Source of the DNA: JBGPHT01 sp041484525
GTDB taxonomy: Bacteria; Acidobacteriota; Terriglobia; Bryobacterales; Bryobacteraceae
Length of the DNA: 49,610 nucleotides
Assembly: GCA_041484525.1 (NCBI GenBank)
Contig: JBGPHT010000045.1
Coordinates: 1 to 49,610 of the forward strand
Reading direction: 5' to 3'
Below are positions 8,659-18,066 of this stretch, one piece after another (position 1 is the first letter of the stretch; every line of letters begins with the position of its first letter). The position numbers were made by a program, and so were the translations under genes. A model generated the notes under the pieces. It ran no database searches, was not told where the DNA came from, and worked only from the letters and a program-made list of their open reading frames with translations.

Positions 8659-8985
8659 ATGCCTAGGCTACCAATGCCTCCAGGGGCGCTCGCGATGCTG
8701 GTGCTGCGCGTGCTCCGCAGCGGACCGCTGCACGGTTATGCCATCGCCCAACGGATCCGCGCCCTCTCTGATTCCGTGCTGGAGGCGGAGGAAGGGTCTC
8801 TCTATCCGACCCTCCAACGAATGCTGCTCGAAGGCTGGGTGACCGCCGAAGCGGGCGTTTCCGAGAGCGGACGGCGAGTCCGCTTCTACACGCTTACCCG
8901 CGATGGGGTGAAGCAACTCAAGCGGGAGATTGCGGAATACGAACAGGCGACCGCCGCCATCCAAGCCATCCTGAGGACTGCCTGA
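8659..8985 (+). CDS. PadR-family transcriptional regulator
   Basis: 108 aa, the usual size of short PadR proteins. The winged-helix domain is plain: LRSGPLHGYAIAQRIRAL, then EEGSLYPTLQRMLLEGWV and RRVRFYTLTRDGVKQLKREI, the recognition helix and wing of the family. PadR proteins act as dimeric repressors, often of neighbouring transporter genes. The stop codon lies 1 base before the ADOP permease start, so the two are almost certainly cotranscribed and translationally coupled. PadR-ADOP pairing is common in Acidobacteria. The ligand is unknown. The promoter immediately upstream carries a dyad suited to autorepression. Confidence 0.95.
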   Translation: MPRLPMPPGALAMLVLRVLRSGPLHGYAIAQRIRALSDSVLEAEEGSLYPTLQRMLLEGWVTAEAGVSESGRRVRFYTLTRDGVKQLKREIAEYEQATAAIQAILRTA

Positions 8986-8986
8986 T

Positions 8987-11473
8987 ATGCGCAAACTTTT
9001 CCGTCGCCTCTCCGCCCTGTTCCATCGCCGAAGGCTGCAACGGGAGCTGGAAGAAGAGATGGCCGCGCATCGCGAGATGATGCCCGCAGGCCGCCAGCAG
9101 CACTTCGGAAGCACATTGCGTCTTCAGGAAGAGGCGGGCGACCAATGGGGCTGGACATGGCTCGACCATTTACGCCAGGACATTGTGTATGGAATGCGGT
9201 CGATCGGACGCTCTCCGGGTTTCGCACTGACGGCGATCGCGGTCTTATCGCTTGGGATCGGAGTGAACCTGGCGGAGGTGCACCTGTTCAACGCACTCCT
9301 TCATCGCCTGCACGTCCGCGATCTCGATTCGCTCTGCCGGCTCTACCGGGTGACCAGGGAAGGGACGACGGGCAGCTTTTCCGTTCCGGCGATCGAATTC
9401 TACCGGCGCCACAACACTGTACTTTCCGCGGTCATTGCCGAGGCCGACGTTCCAGGAGTATTCCATACGGAGGATTCCGAGGACTTGCGCTGTAGCCTGG
9501 TGAGTGGAAATTTCTTCGGAGAGCTGGGAGTCACTCCCGCTTACGGCCGCCTGCTGGATGAGCAGGACGACAAGCCCGGCTCGCCGGCCGTGGCGGTGCT
9601 CGGCTACGACTACTGGCAAAGGCGCTTCGGCGGCGATCCTGGAATTGTCCTGAAGACCATCCGATTGGACGGCAAGCCGGTGCAAGTGGTGGGTGTTGCC
9701 TCGTCCCAATTCGGCGGGCTCATGCGGCAGCCAACACTCGTCTGGATGCCGATCTCGCAGTTTCCGTATCTCACCGGAGACGGTCGCGTGCTGGTGGATT
9801 ACGGGATTGCGCGGACCTCCATCGCCGGCCGGCTCAAGCCAGGGGTTTCCTTCGAAGCCGCTGAAGCGCAATTTCGCTCTTTAAGCGCCGAGTTGCGGAA
9901 CCAACAACCGCAGTACGTGGATCGGAGCGAATGGTTGAAAGTCGAGCCGGTCGAAACGACACTGACAGCCAAGCCTGAGTTGCTGCTGGTCATGACTACC
10001 TGCATGCTGCTGGTGCTTCTGGTGCTGCTCGCGGCCTGCGCCAACCTGGGAAACGTGCTGCTCGCGCGAGGCCTCGCCCGCCAGCGCGAAATCGAAATCC
10101 GGCTCGCCGTCGGCGCCGGGCGGTGGCGGTTGATCCGGCAGTTGATGACGGAGAATCTGCTGCTGGCGGTATTGGCTTCGATTGCGGCCTTGCTCGTCGG
10201 AAAGCTGGCAGCGCATATTCTGCTGCGAATCGTAGAGGCCCCTTCGCACGTGCGGATCGTAACCGATTGGAGGATTGTGCTGACATGCGCGGCCCTCGGC
10301 CTGGGCGCAACTTTCGCATTCGGGCTGGCTCCGGCGTTCCAGGCCGTGAAGCGCGGGCCCCAGGCCACTCGCATGCGCAAGATCCTGGTCTCGGTCCAAG
10401 TGGCCGTGAGTTGTGTCCTGCTGATCTTGAGCAGCTTCCTCACGCGCGCGATTCAGCAGACGCTTCGCACCGAAGTCACCTTCGACTACGCGGGGATGGC
10501 GGTGGTGGACCCCACCTTCTATCTTCATCGCTACTCGCAGGCGGAGGCAGCGCAGGCGGCGCTCGAAATTGCCGCGCGCCTGCGACAATTGCCCGGCATC
10601 GACGCGGCCTCGATCGCGACCATTCCGCCGCTGAGGCGTTCCTGGATCGAACACCTTTCCGCTCAGCAGCTTTATTTGAATGCCGTCGATCCATCCTACT
10701 TCCCGATGATGCGCCTGCCTCTTTTGCAGGGCCGAATATTTGGGACGGGCGAAAAGGACGCCGCCGTAGTCAGCGAATCCGCCGCCCGAAAGCTGTGGCC
10801 TAACGAAGCGCCCCTGGGGAAAAGCTGCCTCATCGGCGGACGCAAGCGCACCGTTACCGGCGTAGTGAAGGACAGCGGTGCGAACCTCATGAGTCATCCG
10901 GAATCCGTCGAGGCTTACACGCCGATCGACGATCGAAACGCCGTTTACGCGACGATACTGGTCCATGCGACTGGCAATCCGGCGCTAATGGCAGCAGCGA
11001 TCCGGTCCGCGGCGACCCTCCCCGGCCTCACCCCCGTCGTCTCCACTCTTCAGAGTTCCATCGCCATGCGAATGGATACCATGCGGAAGACCGTCACAGT
11101 GGTAGGCTCGCTGGGAGCAATCGCCAGTTTGCTCGCCCTGCTCGGCATCTTCGGGCTGCTGGCATTTACGGTTGCGCAGAGGACGCGCGAAATCGGGGTC
11201 CGGATGGCACTGGGGGCGCGCAGCTTTGATGTCTTGCAATGCGTGCTCGGCCAGTACGCGCTCCCATTCGGGATCGGCGCTGTGCTCGGAGTTGCCATGG
11301 CTGCCGCGGCTGCCAAGGTGATGCGCAACATTCTCTTCGGCTTCCTCCCGTTGGACATCTTGAGCTTCGGTGCTGGCCTGCTGTTATTCGCGGCGGTCGC
11401 GTTAGCCGCCTCCATCACACCTGTACGGCGAGCGCTGCGAATCGACCCGGCTTCGGCGCTGCGTTACGAATGA
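8987..11473 (+). CDS. ADOP-family (acidobacterial duplicated orphan permease) MacB/FtsX-like permease
   Basis: 828 aa. The N-terminal 60 residues form the short cytoplasmic region typical of ADOP proteins, followed by a first membrane segment (PGFALTAIAVLSLGIGV), a large MacB-type periplasmic domain (about 95-300), three membrane helices of an FtsX domain with the segment RQREIEIRLAVGAGR, then a second membrane/periplasmic half ending in another FtsX unit with RTREIGVRMALGARS. The duplicated FtsX signature EIxxRxALGA is the hallmark of this family. ADOPs carry no ATPase of their own; their substrates are unknown. An ATPase gene begins 10 bp downstream, but that ATPase belongs to a different transporter type, so partnership is uncertain. 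Confidence 0.93.
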   Translation: MRKLFRRLSALFHRRRLQRELEEEMAAHREMMPAGRQQHFGSTLRLQEEAGDQWGWTWLDHLRQDIVYGMRSIGRSPGFALTAIAVLSLGIGVNLAEVHLFNALLHRLHVRDLDSLCRLYRVTREGTTGSFSVPAIEFYRRHNTVLSAVIAEADVPGVFHTEDSEDLRCSLVSGNFFGELGVTPAYGRLLDEQDDKPGSPAVAVLGYDYWQRRFGGDPGIVLKTIRLDGKPVQVVGVASSQFGGLMRQPTLVWMPISQFPYLTGDGRVLVDYGIARTSIAGRLKPGVSFEAAEAQFRSLSAELRNQQPQYVDRSEWLKVEPVETTLTAKPELLLVMTTCMLLVLLVLLAACANLGNVLLARGLARQREIEIRLAVGAGRWRLIRQLMTENLLLAVLASIAALLVGKLAAHILLRIVEAPSHVRIVTDWRIVLTCAALGLGATFAFGLAPAFQAVKRGPQATRMRKILVSVQVAVSCVLLILSSFLTRAIQQTLRTEVTFDYAGMAVVDPTFYLHRYSQAEAAQAALEIAARLRQLPGIDAASIATIPPLRRSWIEHLSAQQLYLNAVDPSYFPMMRLPLLQGRIFGTGEKDAAVVSESAARKLWPNEAPLGKSCLIGGRKRTVTGVVKDSGANLMSHPESVEAYTPIDDRNAVYATILVHATGNPALMAAAIRSAATLPGLTPVVSTLQSSIAMRMDTMRKTVTVVGSLGAIASLLALLGIFGLLAFTVAQRTREIGVRMALGARSFDVLQCVLGQYALPFGIGAVLGVAMAAAAAKVMRNILFGFLPLDILSFGAGLLLFAAVALAASITPVRRALRIDPASALRYE

Positions 11474-11483
11474 TTCGATCACA

Positions 11484-12383
11484 ATGGAAACTCCGGTTCG
11501 CGTCGAAGAAGTCTGGAAGACATACGGAACGGCGGCGGCCGTACGCGGGCTTAGTTTGAGCGTGCCTCCGCAAAGTGTGTACGGGTTCCTGGGACCGAAC
11601 GGAGCGGGTAAGTCGACAACCATTCGGATGCTGCTCGGTCTCCAGCGTCCCAGCCGAGGCACAATATCTCTGTTCGGGCGCCCTTTGGAGCGTGAACGAA
11701 TTGCCTTACTTCGGCGGATCGGCTCACTGGTCGAGTCCCCTTCTCTGTACCTGCATTTGACCGGTCGTGAAAACCTGGAAGTCCATCGGCGGCTACTTGG
11801 CCTGTCGAAGGGCGCCATAGACGAGGCGCTGAAAACCGTGGATCTGATCCCCGCGGCCGGCCGTCTCGTACGGAATTATTCTTCCGGCATGAAGCAACGG
11901 CTCGGACTCGCGCAGGCGCTGCTCGGCAATCCGGAGTTGCTATTGCTCGATGAGCCAACCAACGGCCTCGACCCCGCCGGCATTCACGAAGTACGTACCC
12001 TGGTTCGGGACTTACCCAAGCGCTGCGGCGTAACAGTATTCCTCTCCAGCCATCTGCTTGCCGAAGTGGAACAAGTGGCGACGCACCTGGCGATCATCTC
12101 GCAAGGCGAACTGAAGTTTGAAGGGACGCGAGACGCACTTCAAACTCGAGGCAAGCAAGCGATCGTTGTAGAGGTCGATCAGCCCGAACGGGCCCATGCG
12201 CTCCTCATGGGCATTGGCTTCGCGGTGACCCGTGAAGGTAACCGCATCCTGATCGCACCGAACAGTCAATGCGGATCGGCGCAGATCAACGCGATGCTTG
12301 TGCAGGCCGGAGTCGCGGTATCGCATCTTGCGACGCAGCACCTGACACTGGAAGAGCGCTTTCTGGAACTGACCAGCCGATGA
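11484..12383 (+). CDS. ABC transporter ATP-binding protein (drug/lantibiotic-efflux type)
   Basis: 299 aa. Walker A is GPNGAGKST near residue 38, the ABC signature is SSGMKQRLGLAQALL around 133, and Walker B is LLLLDEPTNGLDP just after, followed by the switch histidine in FLSSHLLAE. The C-terminal extension after residue 215 is typical of the BcrA/CcmA-like group that drives ABC-2 type export of peptide antibiotics or lipids. Its stop overlaps the start of the permease gene (ATGA), so the two form one transporter. It lies in the padR-ADOP operon. The substrate cannot be assigned. Confidence 0.95.
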   Translation: METPVRVEEVWKTYGTAAAVRGLSLSVPPQSVYGFLGPNGAGKSTTIRMLLGLQRPSRGTISLFGRPLERERIALLRRIGSLVESPSLYLHLTGRENLEVHRRLLGLSKGAIDEALKTVDLIPAAGRLVRNYSSGMKQRLGLAQALLGNPELLLLDEPTNGLDPAGIHEVRTLVRDLPKRCGVTVFLSSHLLAEVEQVATHLAIISQGELKFEGTRDALQTRGKQAIVVEVDQPERAHALLMGIGFAVTREGNRILIAPNSQCGSAQINAMLVQAGVAVSHLATQHLTLEERFLELTSR

Positions 12384-13150
12384 TCCTCTTGCGGGTTCTA
12401 CACGCCGAAGTGCTGAAGATGAAAAGGACCATCGCGTTGAAGATGGTGGTGCTTTCTCCTGCCGTCATCGTGCTACTGATTCTCTTCCTGGCCTCCCAGG
12501 CGCCATATTCGACGTTGAATCTTAGCGGCACCAGGAATAAGTGGACAGTATTAGCAAATTTGACCTTGAGGGTCTGGGCGGCCCTGATGATGCCGCTATA
12601 CATTACGCTTGAGACCGCCCTCATAGCTGGACTCGACCATTCCGAGAATCAGTGGAAGAGCCTGCTGGCGCGGCCGGTGCCTCGATGGACGCTGTATGTG
12701 GCGAAGTTGGTGGTCGTCACGGCCATGACTGCTGCCAGCACCTTGGTGCTGCTGTGCGGCATCCTGATCGACGGGGCGATTCTGGCACGAGTTCAATCCG
12801 AGGCAGTCTTCGGATTTCCAGTTCCGTGGACCGCGATCTTGCGAGACGGTGCGCAGATCATGGGCCTGGCGTTCCTGGCACTCACGATCCAGCACTGGGT
12901 GAGTCTGCGATGGCGCTCATTTTCGGTCGCGATCGGCACCGGCATCGTGGCGACAGTGGCCGGCGGGTTCGCCGTCGCGGCGTCGCAACAGGACGGTGGC
13001 TGGCCGCAATACTTTCCATGGGCGCTTCCCATGCTGGTATTGGCGAAACGGCCTCACAACATCGAAGCAGCGCTCTTCATAAGCAGCGCGTTAGGCGTTG
13101 CCGTCGCTGCGGCCGGTTGTCTGGATTTCTGCAGGCGCGAGGTGACGTGA
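12380..13150 (+). CDS. ABC-2 type transporter permease
   Basis: 256 aa starting at ATG 12380, which shares the sequence ATGA with the ATPase stop. It begins MILLRVLHAEVLKMKRT, the usual amphipathic entry of BcrB-like permeases, and shows about six hydrophobic segments, for example MVVLSPAVIVLLILFLAS, VTAMTAASTLVLLCGILI and GVAVAAAGCLDFC. The motif of a late extracellular loop (VPRWTLYVAKLVVV) resembles ABC-2 family members in which the region after helix 2 contacts the ATPase. With the preceding ATPase it should form a dimeric exporter. It is the last gene of the padR operon and converges with the VWA-like gene 10 bp away. Confidence 0.9.
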   Translation: MILLRVLHAEVLKMKRTIALKMVVLSPAVIVLLILFLASQAPYSTLNLSGTRNKWTVLANLTLRVWAALMMPLYITLETALIAGLDHSENQWKSLLARPVPRWTLYVAKLVVVTAMTAASTLVLLCGILIDGAILARVQSEAVFGFPVPWTAILRDGAQIMGLAFLALTIQHWVSLRWRSFSVAIGTGIVATVAGGFAVAASQQDGGWPQYFPWALPMLVLAKRPHNIEAALFISSALGVAVAAAGCLDFCRREVT

Positions 13151-13160
13151 CGCGCCATTG

Positions 13161-15284
13161 TCACAAGGCCTCGATCTTCACCACCGTCTTCGTCTCCGCC
13201 ACGCTGTCGCCCTGCCGGGCTGTGGCGCGAACTTCATAACTGCCTGGCGGAATGCTGGCGGCGGGGATCGTCATCACGTACGGAATTCGGCCCTGCGGGT
13301 CGGCAGGGGGCAGCGCCATCGGCACCTTGGTGAGGCTCTTGCCATTCTGCAGGAATTCGATTTCGACAGTTGGCTGGGCAGCGATCGACACATCCTTGTA
13401 GACCACGAAGAACAGTCGCAGCGCCGCGTCCGGCGACTGGGCGACGCTGGTGTTCAGGGTCGGTGTAATGCTTCCACCCTGAAACTGGAAGGGCTCGTCG
13501 GGGTCCAGGCCCTTCACGTTGGGCGCGTAGGAGCGCACTTCCACGAGCGAGGAGATACCGACGCCTTTGCCCTTGGGCTCGACCACAAATTCCGAACGCT
13601 GCACGCCGGTCTTGCTACTCTCACGATCCATCACCGCGCTTTCCAAGGTGTATTTCCCAGAGGGAACCGTGACCGCCATCTTCTCCACGAAGTTGCCCAT
13701 CTTCAACTGATCGGCGGTCACCTGCAAGGAACGGTCGCGAGTCAGCTTTTGTACCACTTCGCCGTTGGGGTCCTTCACCAGCGCGGCGACGGAGAAGTGA
13801 ACGTTGAGGGTCTTCTTCGCCGCGTCGGTCCGCGATTGCAGTCCGCGGAGAGGCACTTCCACCAGCACCGAAAAATCGGTCCCTTCATTTTTCGGCCGCA
13901 GACGGAGGGCGCCCGCGCGGTACGGAACGTCATCCGAAATCCTGCCATCGGAGATCGCCGTCAGCAGCGGCACCTCAAAGGCCTCGAGGCCGGAAGAACG
14001 AGCTTCGGGCGGCATCGCAAAGTAGCCGTTTCGGGAGTGGATGACCAGGTCCTTGCGGCTGCTATCCACCTTGACCTTGCGAAAGCTGCCGTCGTAGGTC
14101 TTGATGCCTGGACGGTACGAGACCTCGTAGTAACTGGCAATCTCTTCGTTCACCTGGCGGAGCGGCGTGCGCAAGTCGTTACTGTCGCCGATCAGGAAGC
14201 CGCCCGTCGATTCGGCGAGGTCGCGAATCGCAAGCTGCGGGTTGGCCCGGATGGAGTTCTCGGCGTTATCCGACGACCGGATCTCCTCCTTGCTGGGGGC
14301 GCCTTCCAGTCGATTGACAGTGGTATGGCTGGCCGCTGCGGCACTGTTCAATTGACCCATGGCTTCGGAGTTTTGCGCAGCGGTCATCACGCCGCGCGTA
14401 TCCAGCGAGTAGAACGTCACGTTGGCGCGGTTTGCCATCCCCTTCAAGTTACGAAACGGCTCATCCAATTCCGGAGGCCTGTTCATACCCGCAGTGAAGT
14501 ACAAGACGGATTTGCGGCCCGGCATCGCCTGCAGCCCTCGCACCAGGGATTGGAGCGCGGAAATCGAAAGACGGGTACCATCGCTCGCAATCGACGCATC
14601 CATGCGCAACATGTCGAGCAGAACGGAAGCGAGCTTCGCTTGGAGAGCTTGCGAGCCGTTGGCGACCGGTTGCCCCGCGGTCGCGGTGGCGGCGGACAGC
14701 AGGTTGACGTCCTGATCGGCGCCATTGACCGTTTGGCCATTCAGGTTTCGCCTGAGTTCGCCCTTGATGGTTTCGGACTCGGAAGCGAGCCGGGCCGTGG
14801 CGAGTCCAGCGGTGGCGCTATCGATAGCCTTGGTGAGAGCGGCCCTATCCGCGGTGAACGGCTGCAAGACCAAAAGCTGTTGGTTGATGACCACCACCGA
14901 GTAGAAGACGTTGGTGCCCTGCGCGCCCTTGATGAGGTCGGCCGCGGCGGTGCGCGCCGTCTTCCGCTGATCGGCTTCGCCCAAGGCATCGAAGGCAAGC
15001 GTCACTAGGCGCACCTGCCTAAGCGGATCGAGCGTAGTCTTGGCGCCACTCTCGGTTATCGCCTCAACTCCCCGGACGAGGCGGAAACTAGTGAGATGCT
15101 GTTTGACGTCGTTGTCGACGACCGTGACATCTTCAGGCTTGAGGTCTGCGATGGGCTTGCCCTTCTTATCGCGGACGACGATGTCGAGCAAGACTTCGTC
15201 GACAGTGGTCTTGACCGTTGGCACCTGAGCGGCGGCGATACCCGCGATCACCAGCACGGCGAACGAATGATTCCGATGATTCAT
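13161..15284 (-). CDS. VWA-domain protein, TIGR03436-like (acidobacterial), secreted
   Basis: 707 aa with a signal peptide (SFAVLVIAGIAAAQ). The early block VDEVLLDIVVRDKKGKPIADLKPEDVTVVDN (written here only as its landmarks VLLDIVVRD, GKPIADL, PEDVTV) is the diagnostic start of the acidobacterial TIGR03436 VWFA-like family. The alpha/beta VWA core follows, with ALQSLVRGLQAMPGRKSVLYFTAG as a landmark. The metal-site DxSxS motif is not intact: the equivalent place reads FDALGEAD, so metal-dependent adhesion is doubtful. The rest is beta-rich. The role is unknown. It follows a TPR gene by 13 bp on the same strand. Confidence 0.9.
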   Translation of the reverse strand: MNHRNHSFAVLVIAGIAAAQVPTVKTTVDEVLLDIVVRDKKGKPIADLKPEDVTVVDNDVKQHLTSFRLVRGVEAITESGAKTTLDPLRQVRLVTLAFDALGEADQRKTARTAAADLIKGAQGTNVFYSVVVINQQLLVLQPFTADRAALTKAIDSATAGLATARLASESETIKGELRRNLNGQTVNGADQDVNLLSAATATAGQPVANGSQALQAKLASVLLDMLRMDASIASDGTRLSISALQSLVRGLQAMPGRKSVLYFTAGMNRPPELDEPFRNLKGMANRANVTFYSLDTRGVMTAAQNSEAMGQLNSAAAASHTTVNRLEGAPSKEEIRSSDNAENSIRANPQLAIRDLAESTGGFLIGDSNDLRTPLRQVNEEIASYYEVSYRPGIKTYDGSFRKVKVDSSRKDLVIHSRNGYFAMPPEARSSGLEAFEVPLLTAISDGRISDDVPYRAGALRLRPKNEGTDFSVLVEVPLRGLQSRTDAAKKTLNVHFSVAALVKDPNGEVVQKLTRDRSLQVTADQLKMGNFVEKMAVTVPSGKYTLESAVMDRESSKTGVQRSEFVVEPKGKGVGISSLVEVRSYAPNVKGLDPDEPFQFQGGSITPTLNTSVAQSPDAALRLFFVVYKDVSIAAQPTVEIEFLQNGKSLTKVPMALPPADPQGRIPYVMTIPAASIPPGSYEVRATARQGDSVAETKTVVKIEAL

Positions 15285-15297
15285 GACGGCTCTTTCT

Positions 15298-16422
15298 TCA
15301 GAACTGCGGATGACCGATGTCAGTCACTTTCTTGAGGCGCTTGAACTCCTCGTGTTCACGTTCCGCGTCTGCCTTCCGGCCAAGCCGGGAGTAAGCGGAT
15401 GCCAGACTGAAACGCGCCTCGGGGTTGTCCGGCGCGAGTTTGACAGCCAGTTCGAGTTCACGGGCGGCCCCCGTAGCGTCTCCAGTCTCGAGTAACGCAC
15501 GGCCGAGGACGATGTGCGTTGCGAAATCTCCGGGACTCGCTTTCACTGCTTTCGAGGCATATTCGCGGGCGGCCTCGGGCTCTCCGCGCTTCATGTAGAT
15601 CGCGGCCAGGCCCACCATGGCGGGGACATGCGCCGGGTCCAGTTCGAGAGCCTTCTTGATCTCGCCGATACCGCGATCCGAAGCGTCGCTCTCCGCCATC
15701 AGAAAGGCGCCGAAGCGGAAGTGGACATTGGGTTCCGCGGGATAGGCCTGAACCGCCGCTTCAAACTTCTCGATCGCTCCCTTGGGGTCGCGTTCCATTG
15801 CCTGGGCGATCGCGTCGCCGAGCTTGAAGACCTTTTCGCGGTCGGCTTCGGGCACTTCGGCGGGCAACCACGGACGCCTCAACCCGGCAATGCCCGCGGC
15901 CGCGATAATCTCGGGCGTCTTCTGTTCCATCCGGGTGAGTGCGGTCAGCTCGACAATCGCGGTTTCAAAACTGCCACTCCTGGAGAGGAGCAGAGCCAGG
16001 TGAAGCCGCGCCGCGCGCGCGAGTTCGGGCGGCTCCTGGAAGCCCAGGCTCTTGACGCGAAGCAGCGCCGTCAGCGCGGAATCGTACTGCCGCAGACGGT
16101 ATTCGCACAACGCCAGCATCGTCCAGGCAGGGGCGGCGTCCGGTTTCAGGGTTGCAAGATTCCGGAAGGCAGGAGCGCATTCGGCATACTTGTCCTGGTC
16201 ATAGGCAATCGAACCGGCGTTCCACCAGCCCTCATCCCAGTCCGGTTTGAGCTTCAATGCTTTCTGATAGAGCGCCAGCGCCTCGTCCAACCGGTTGCCA
16301 TCGCGCGCCTGTTCAGCCTGCCGCGAGAGCGTGTCGAAAGAAGGTGCGGCATTCGGACGAGTGACCTGTTGGTCGCTCGTGGACGACACTAACATCAGGA
16401 TAGCCACGATTGGACCAGGCAT
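15298..16422 (-). CDS. TPR-repeat protein, secreted
   Basis: 374 aa. A hydrophobic N-terminus (MPGPIVAILMLVSSTS) may be a signal peptide or anchor. Successive 34-residue TPRs run over most of the chain: DEALALYQKALKLKPDWDEGWWNAG, PAWTMLALCEYRLRQYDSAL, PNVHFRFGAFLMAESDASD and DFATHIVLGRALLETGDATGA are examples of their landmarks. It probably serves as a protein-binding scaffold. Its position 13 bp upstream of the VWA-like gene on the same strand suggests that the two are cotranscribed and may interact. The specific function is unknown. Confidence 0.88.
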   Translation of the reverse strand: MPGPIVAILMLVSSTSDQQVTRPNAAPSFDTLSRQAEQARDGNRLDEALALYQKALKLKPDWDEGWWNAGSIAYDQDKYAECAPAFRNLATLKPDAAPAWTMLALCEYRLRQYDSALTALLRVKSLGFQEPPELARAARLHLALLLSRSGSFETAIVELTALTRMEQKTPEIIAAAGIAGLRRPWLPAEVPEADREKVFKLGDAIAQAMERDPKGAIEKFEAAVQAYPAEPNVHFRFGAFLMAESDASDRGIGEIKKALELDPAHVPAMVGLAAIYMKRGEPEAAREYASKAVKASPGDFATHIVLGRALLETGDATGAARELELAVKLAPDNPEARFSLASAYSRLGRKADAEREHEEFKRLKKVTDIGHPQF

Positions 16423-16506
16423 AGGTGGGTCTGGCCTGATGTTACTCCTTCGCCGTCGAAATCGCCACAGGAAACGGGGGGCGCTCTCCGGTGGGCCCGG
16501 GCGAGG

Positions 16507-18066
16507 TTACTTCGATTCGTCCGTGACTTCGATGGCGTTGATGCAGGCGTAGTTCGTCACGGGCACCAGTGACACGATCAGTTTCCCCTGGTGGTTCGCT
16601 TCCAGTCCGTGGAAAGTGCGGGTAACGGGCCGGTCGGCGCCGCCCGCTTCTTTGTAAATGTCGAAGTTCCTCACCAGCGCAATTCCGTTGCAGAGAATGT
16701 CGAACACCCTGCTCCCCACTCCGCCGCCGGCCGGCTTGCCTGGCCCAAACCATGCTTCGGCAAATCTTAGGGTGACACCGTAGCGCCCGGGCGCCACGGG
16801 AATGCTGTAGGTCAGGTTTCCAAATCGCTCGCCACGGTAGAGTTCCGGATCCTCGACGCCCGCGATCTCTTCCGTCCGCACCACCAACAGGCCGCCCCGG
16901 GAGTAATGATCGGGTTCCCAGTATCGACCCTGTTTGTCAGTGTACCCGCGGTCCCGCGCCACCATCCAGACCGGCTTCGACCTGCCTCTAACGGCGGGCA
17001 GAATCTCGATGGCGTTCAGGAACGGCTCATTGGTCATCTCTTCGAAGTCCAGATGCAGCTTGCCATCTGCCGCCGGCGAAATGTCCTTAAACAGCTTGAC
17101 ATCCGCGGTGCTCGGGCCGGCATCCGCGATGACGTCGAACTCGCGCAGCAACGGCTTTCCATTCGCCGTAATGTGAAAAACGCGGCTGGTCTCACCGCCA
17201 CCGGCAAGGTTCAGGTACCCGTATAACATCTCCGCGAAATGCAGGCGTAGTTCGTAGAGGCCCGGCTGGAGCGGTATGTCGTAGCCGAAGGCGCCCTGAC
17301 GGCGGCCCTGGTAGATCAGCGGATCGAGGGCGCCAAGGATGCGGTGATTCGACACATGGAAGACGGTTCCGCCACGGAAATAACGATCGCCCAGCCAGGT
17401 CCGGCCGAGAGAATCGACGTAAGTCCCGTCCGCCAGGCCCGCCAAAATCCGCACTTCGCCAGACCCTTGCACTGTTACTGGAGAATCCGCCTTCGGCGCA
17501 ATCCCGATTCTCCGATGCTTGGCCGAGTACAGTGCGTACGCGGAGAATGTGGTGGCCGCCAGGGCGACCGCCAACGCAATCCAAGTCTGCCACCTCCGTC
17601 CGGACCGTGAAGGTTCGAGAATCAACGTCGAGATATGCGGATCGAGGACCGCTGGAGGGTACGCCGCCGCTGGCACAGGCTCCAAAATGGAGGCTGTCTC
17701 CAGGGGACTTTGAATGACGAACTTCGGCGCATATTGACCTTGGGGGACCAGGATATGCACGGCATGGCTCGCGCCCTCGCCTGCATAGTATTCGCTCAAT
17801 CTTCGCCGCAGCCGATGCGCCTCGACGCGAACGATTGAATCCCTTTTCTGGTCGAAATCAGGTGGACGCCCCAAAGCCTCCACTCCGATGTTGTACTCCT
17901 TGACGTTCTCGCTCTGGCCTTCGAAGTATTTTTCGCAGACGTAGGTGAGCAGGTGCTCCAGACTCGGGGCCCGGCTAAACAGTCCCGATGTCAGGAGCGC
18001 CTGGAGCTCGGACTTCTCCCGCTCGAAGCCAGCCGACGTGAACCTAGGCGGTTTGTGATCAAGCAT
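16507..18066 (-). CDS. Membrane-bound winged-helix regulator-like protein with two malectin domains
   Basis: 519 aa, start ATG 18066 with GAGG 7 bases upstream. Residues 1-115 form the acidobacterial winged-helix-like domain (LEHLLTYVCEKYFEG, then RVEAHRLRRRLSEYY and ILVPQGQY, the wing pattern of OmpR/CadC-type DNA-binding domains). One membrane helix (TWIALAVALAATTFSAYALY, about 163-182) is followed by two malectin-like carbohydrate-binding domains (about 205-360 and 370-515) with repeated YRGERFG / YQGRRQG and LRFAEAWFG / LHFAEMLYG blocks. It resembles a one-component sensor: periplasmic sugar binding, cytoplasmic DNA binding. It is divergent from the TonB receptor gene, which it might control. 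The sensing role is inferred. Confidence 0.85.
   Translation of the reverse strand: MLDHKPPRFTSAGFEREKSELQALLTSGLFSRAPSLEHLLTYVCEKYFEGQSENVKEYNIGVEALGRPPDFDQKRDSIVRVEAHRLRRRLSEYYAGEGASHAVHILVPQGQYAPKFVIQSPLETASILEPVPAAAYPPAVLDPHISTLILEPSRSGRRWQTWIALAVALAATTFSAYALYSAKHRRIGIAPKADSPVTVQGSGEVRILAGLADGTYVDSLGRTWLGDRYFRGGTVFHVSNHRILGALDPLIYQGRRQGAFGYDIPLQPGLYELRLHFAEMLYGYLNLAGGGETSRVFHITANGKPLLREFDVIADAGPSTADVKLFKDISPAADGKLHLDFEEMTNEPFLNAIEILPAVRGRSKPVWMVARDRGYTDKQGRYWEPDHYSRGGLLVVRTEEIAGVEDPELYRGERFGNLTYSIPVAPGRYGVTLRFAEAWFGPGKPAGGGVGSRVFDILCNGIALVRNFDIYKEAGGADRPVTRTFHGLEANHQGKLIVSLVPVTNYACINAIEVTDESK

Noticed and set aside
13142..13164. GTGAC/GTCAC hairpin as terminator of the padR operon
   Set aside because: Stem of five pairs only and no T-run.
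13158..15008. Long open frame on the plus strand opposite the VWA-like gene
   Set aside because: It mirrors codon structure of the real gene in GC-rich DNA; Arg/His/Gly-rich product without any domain or signal.
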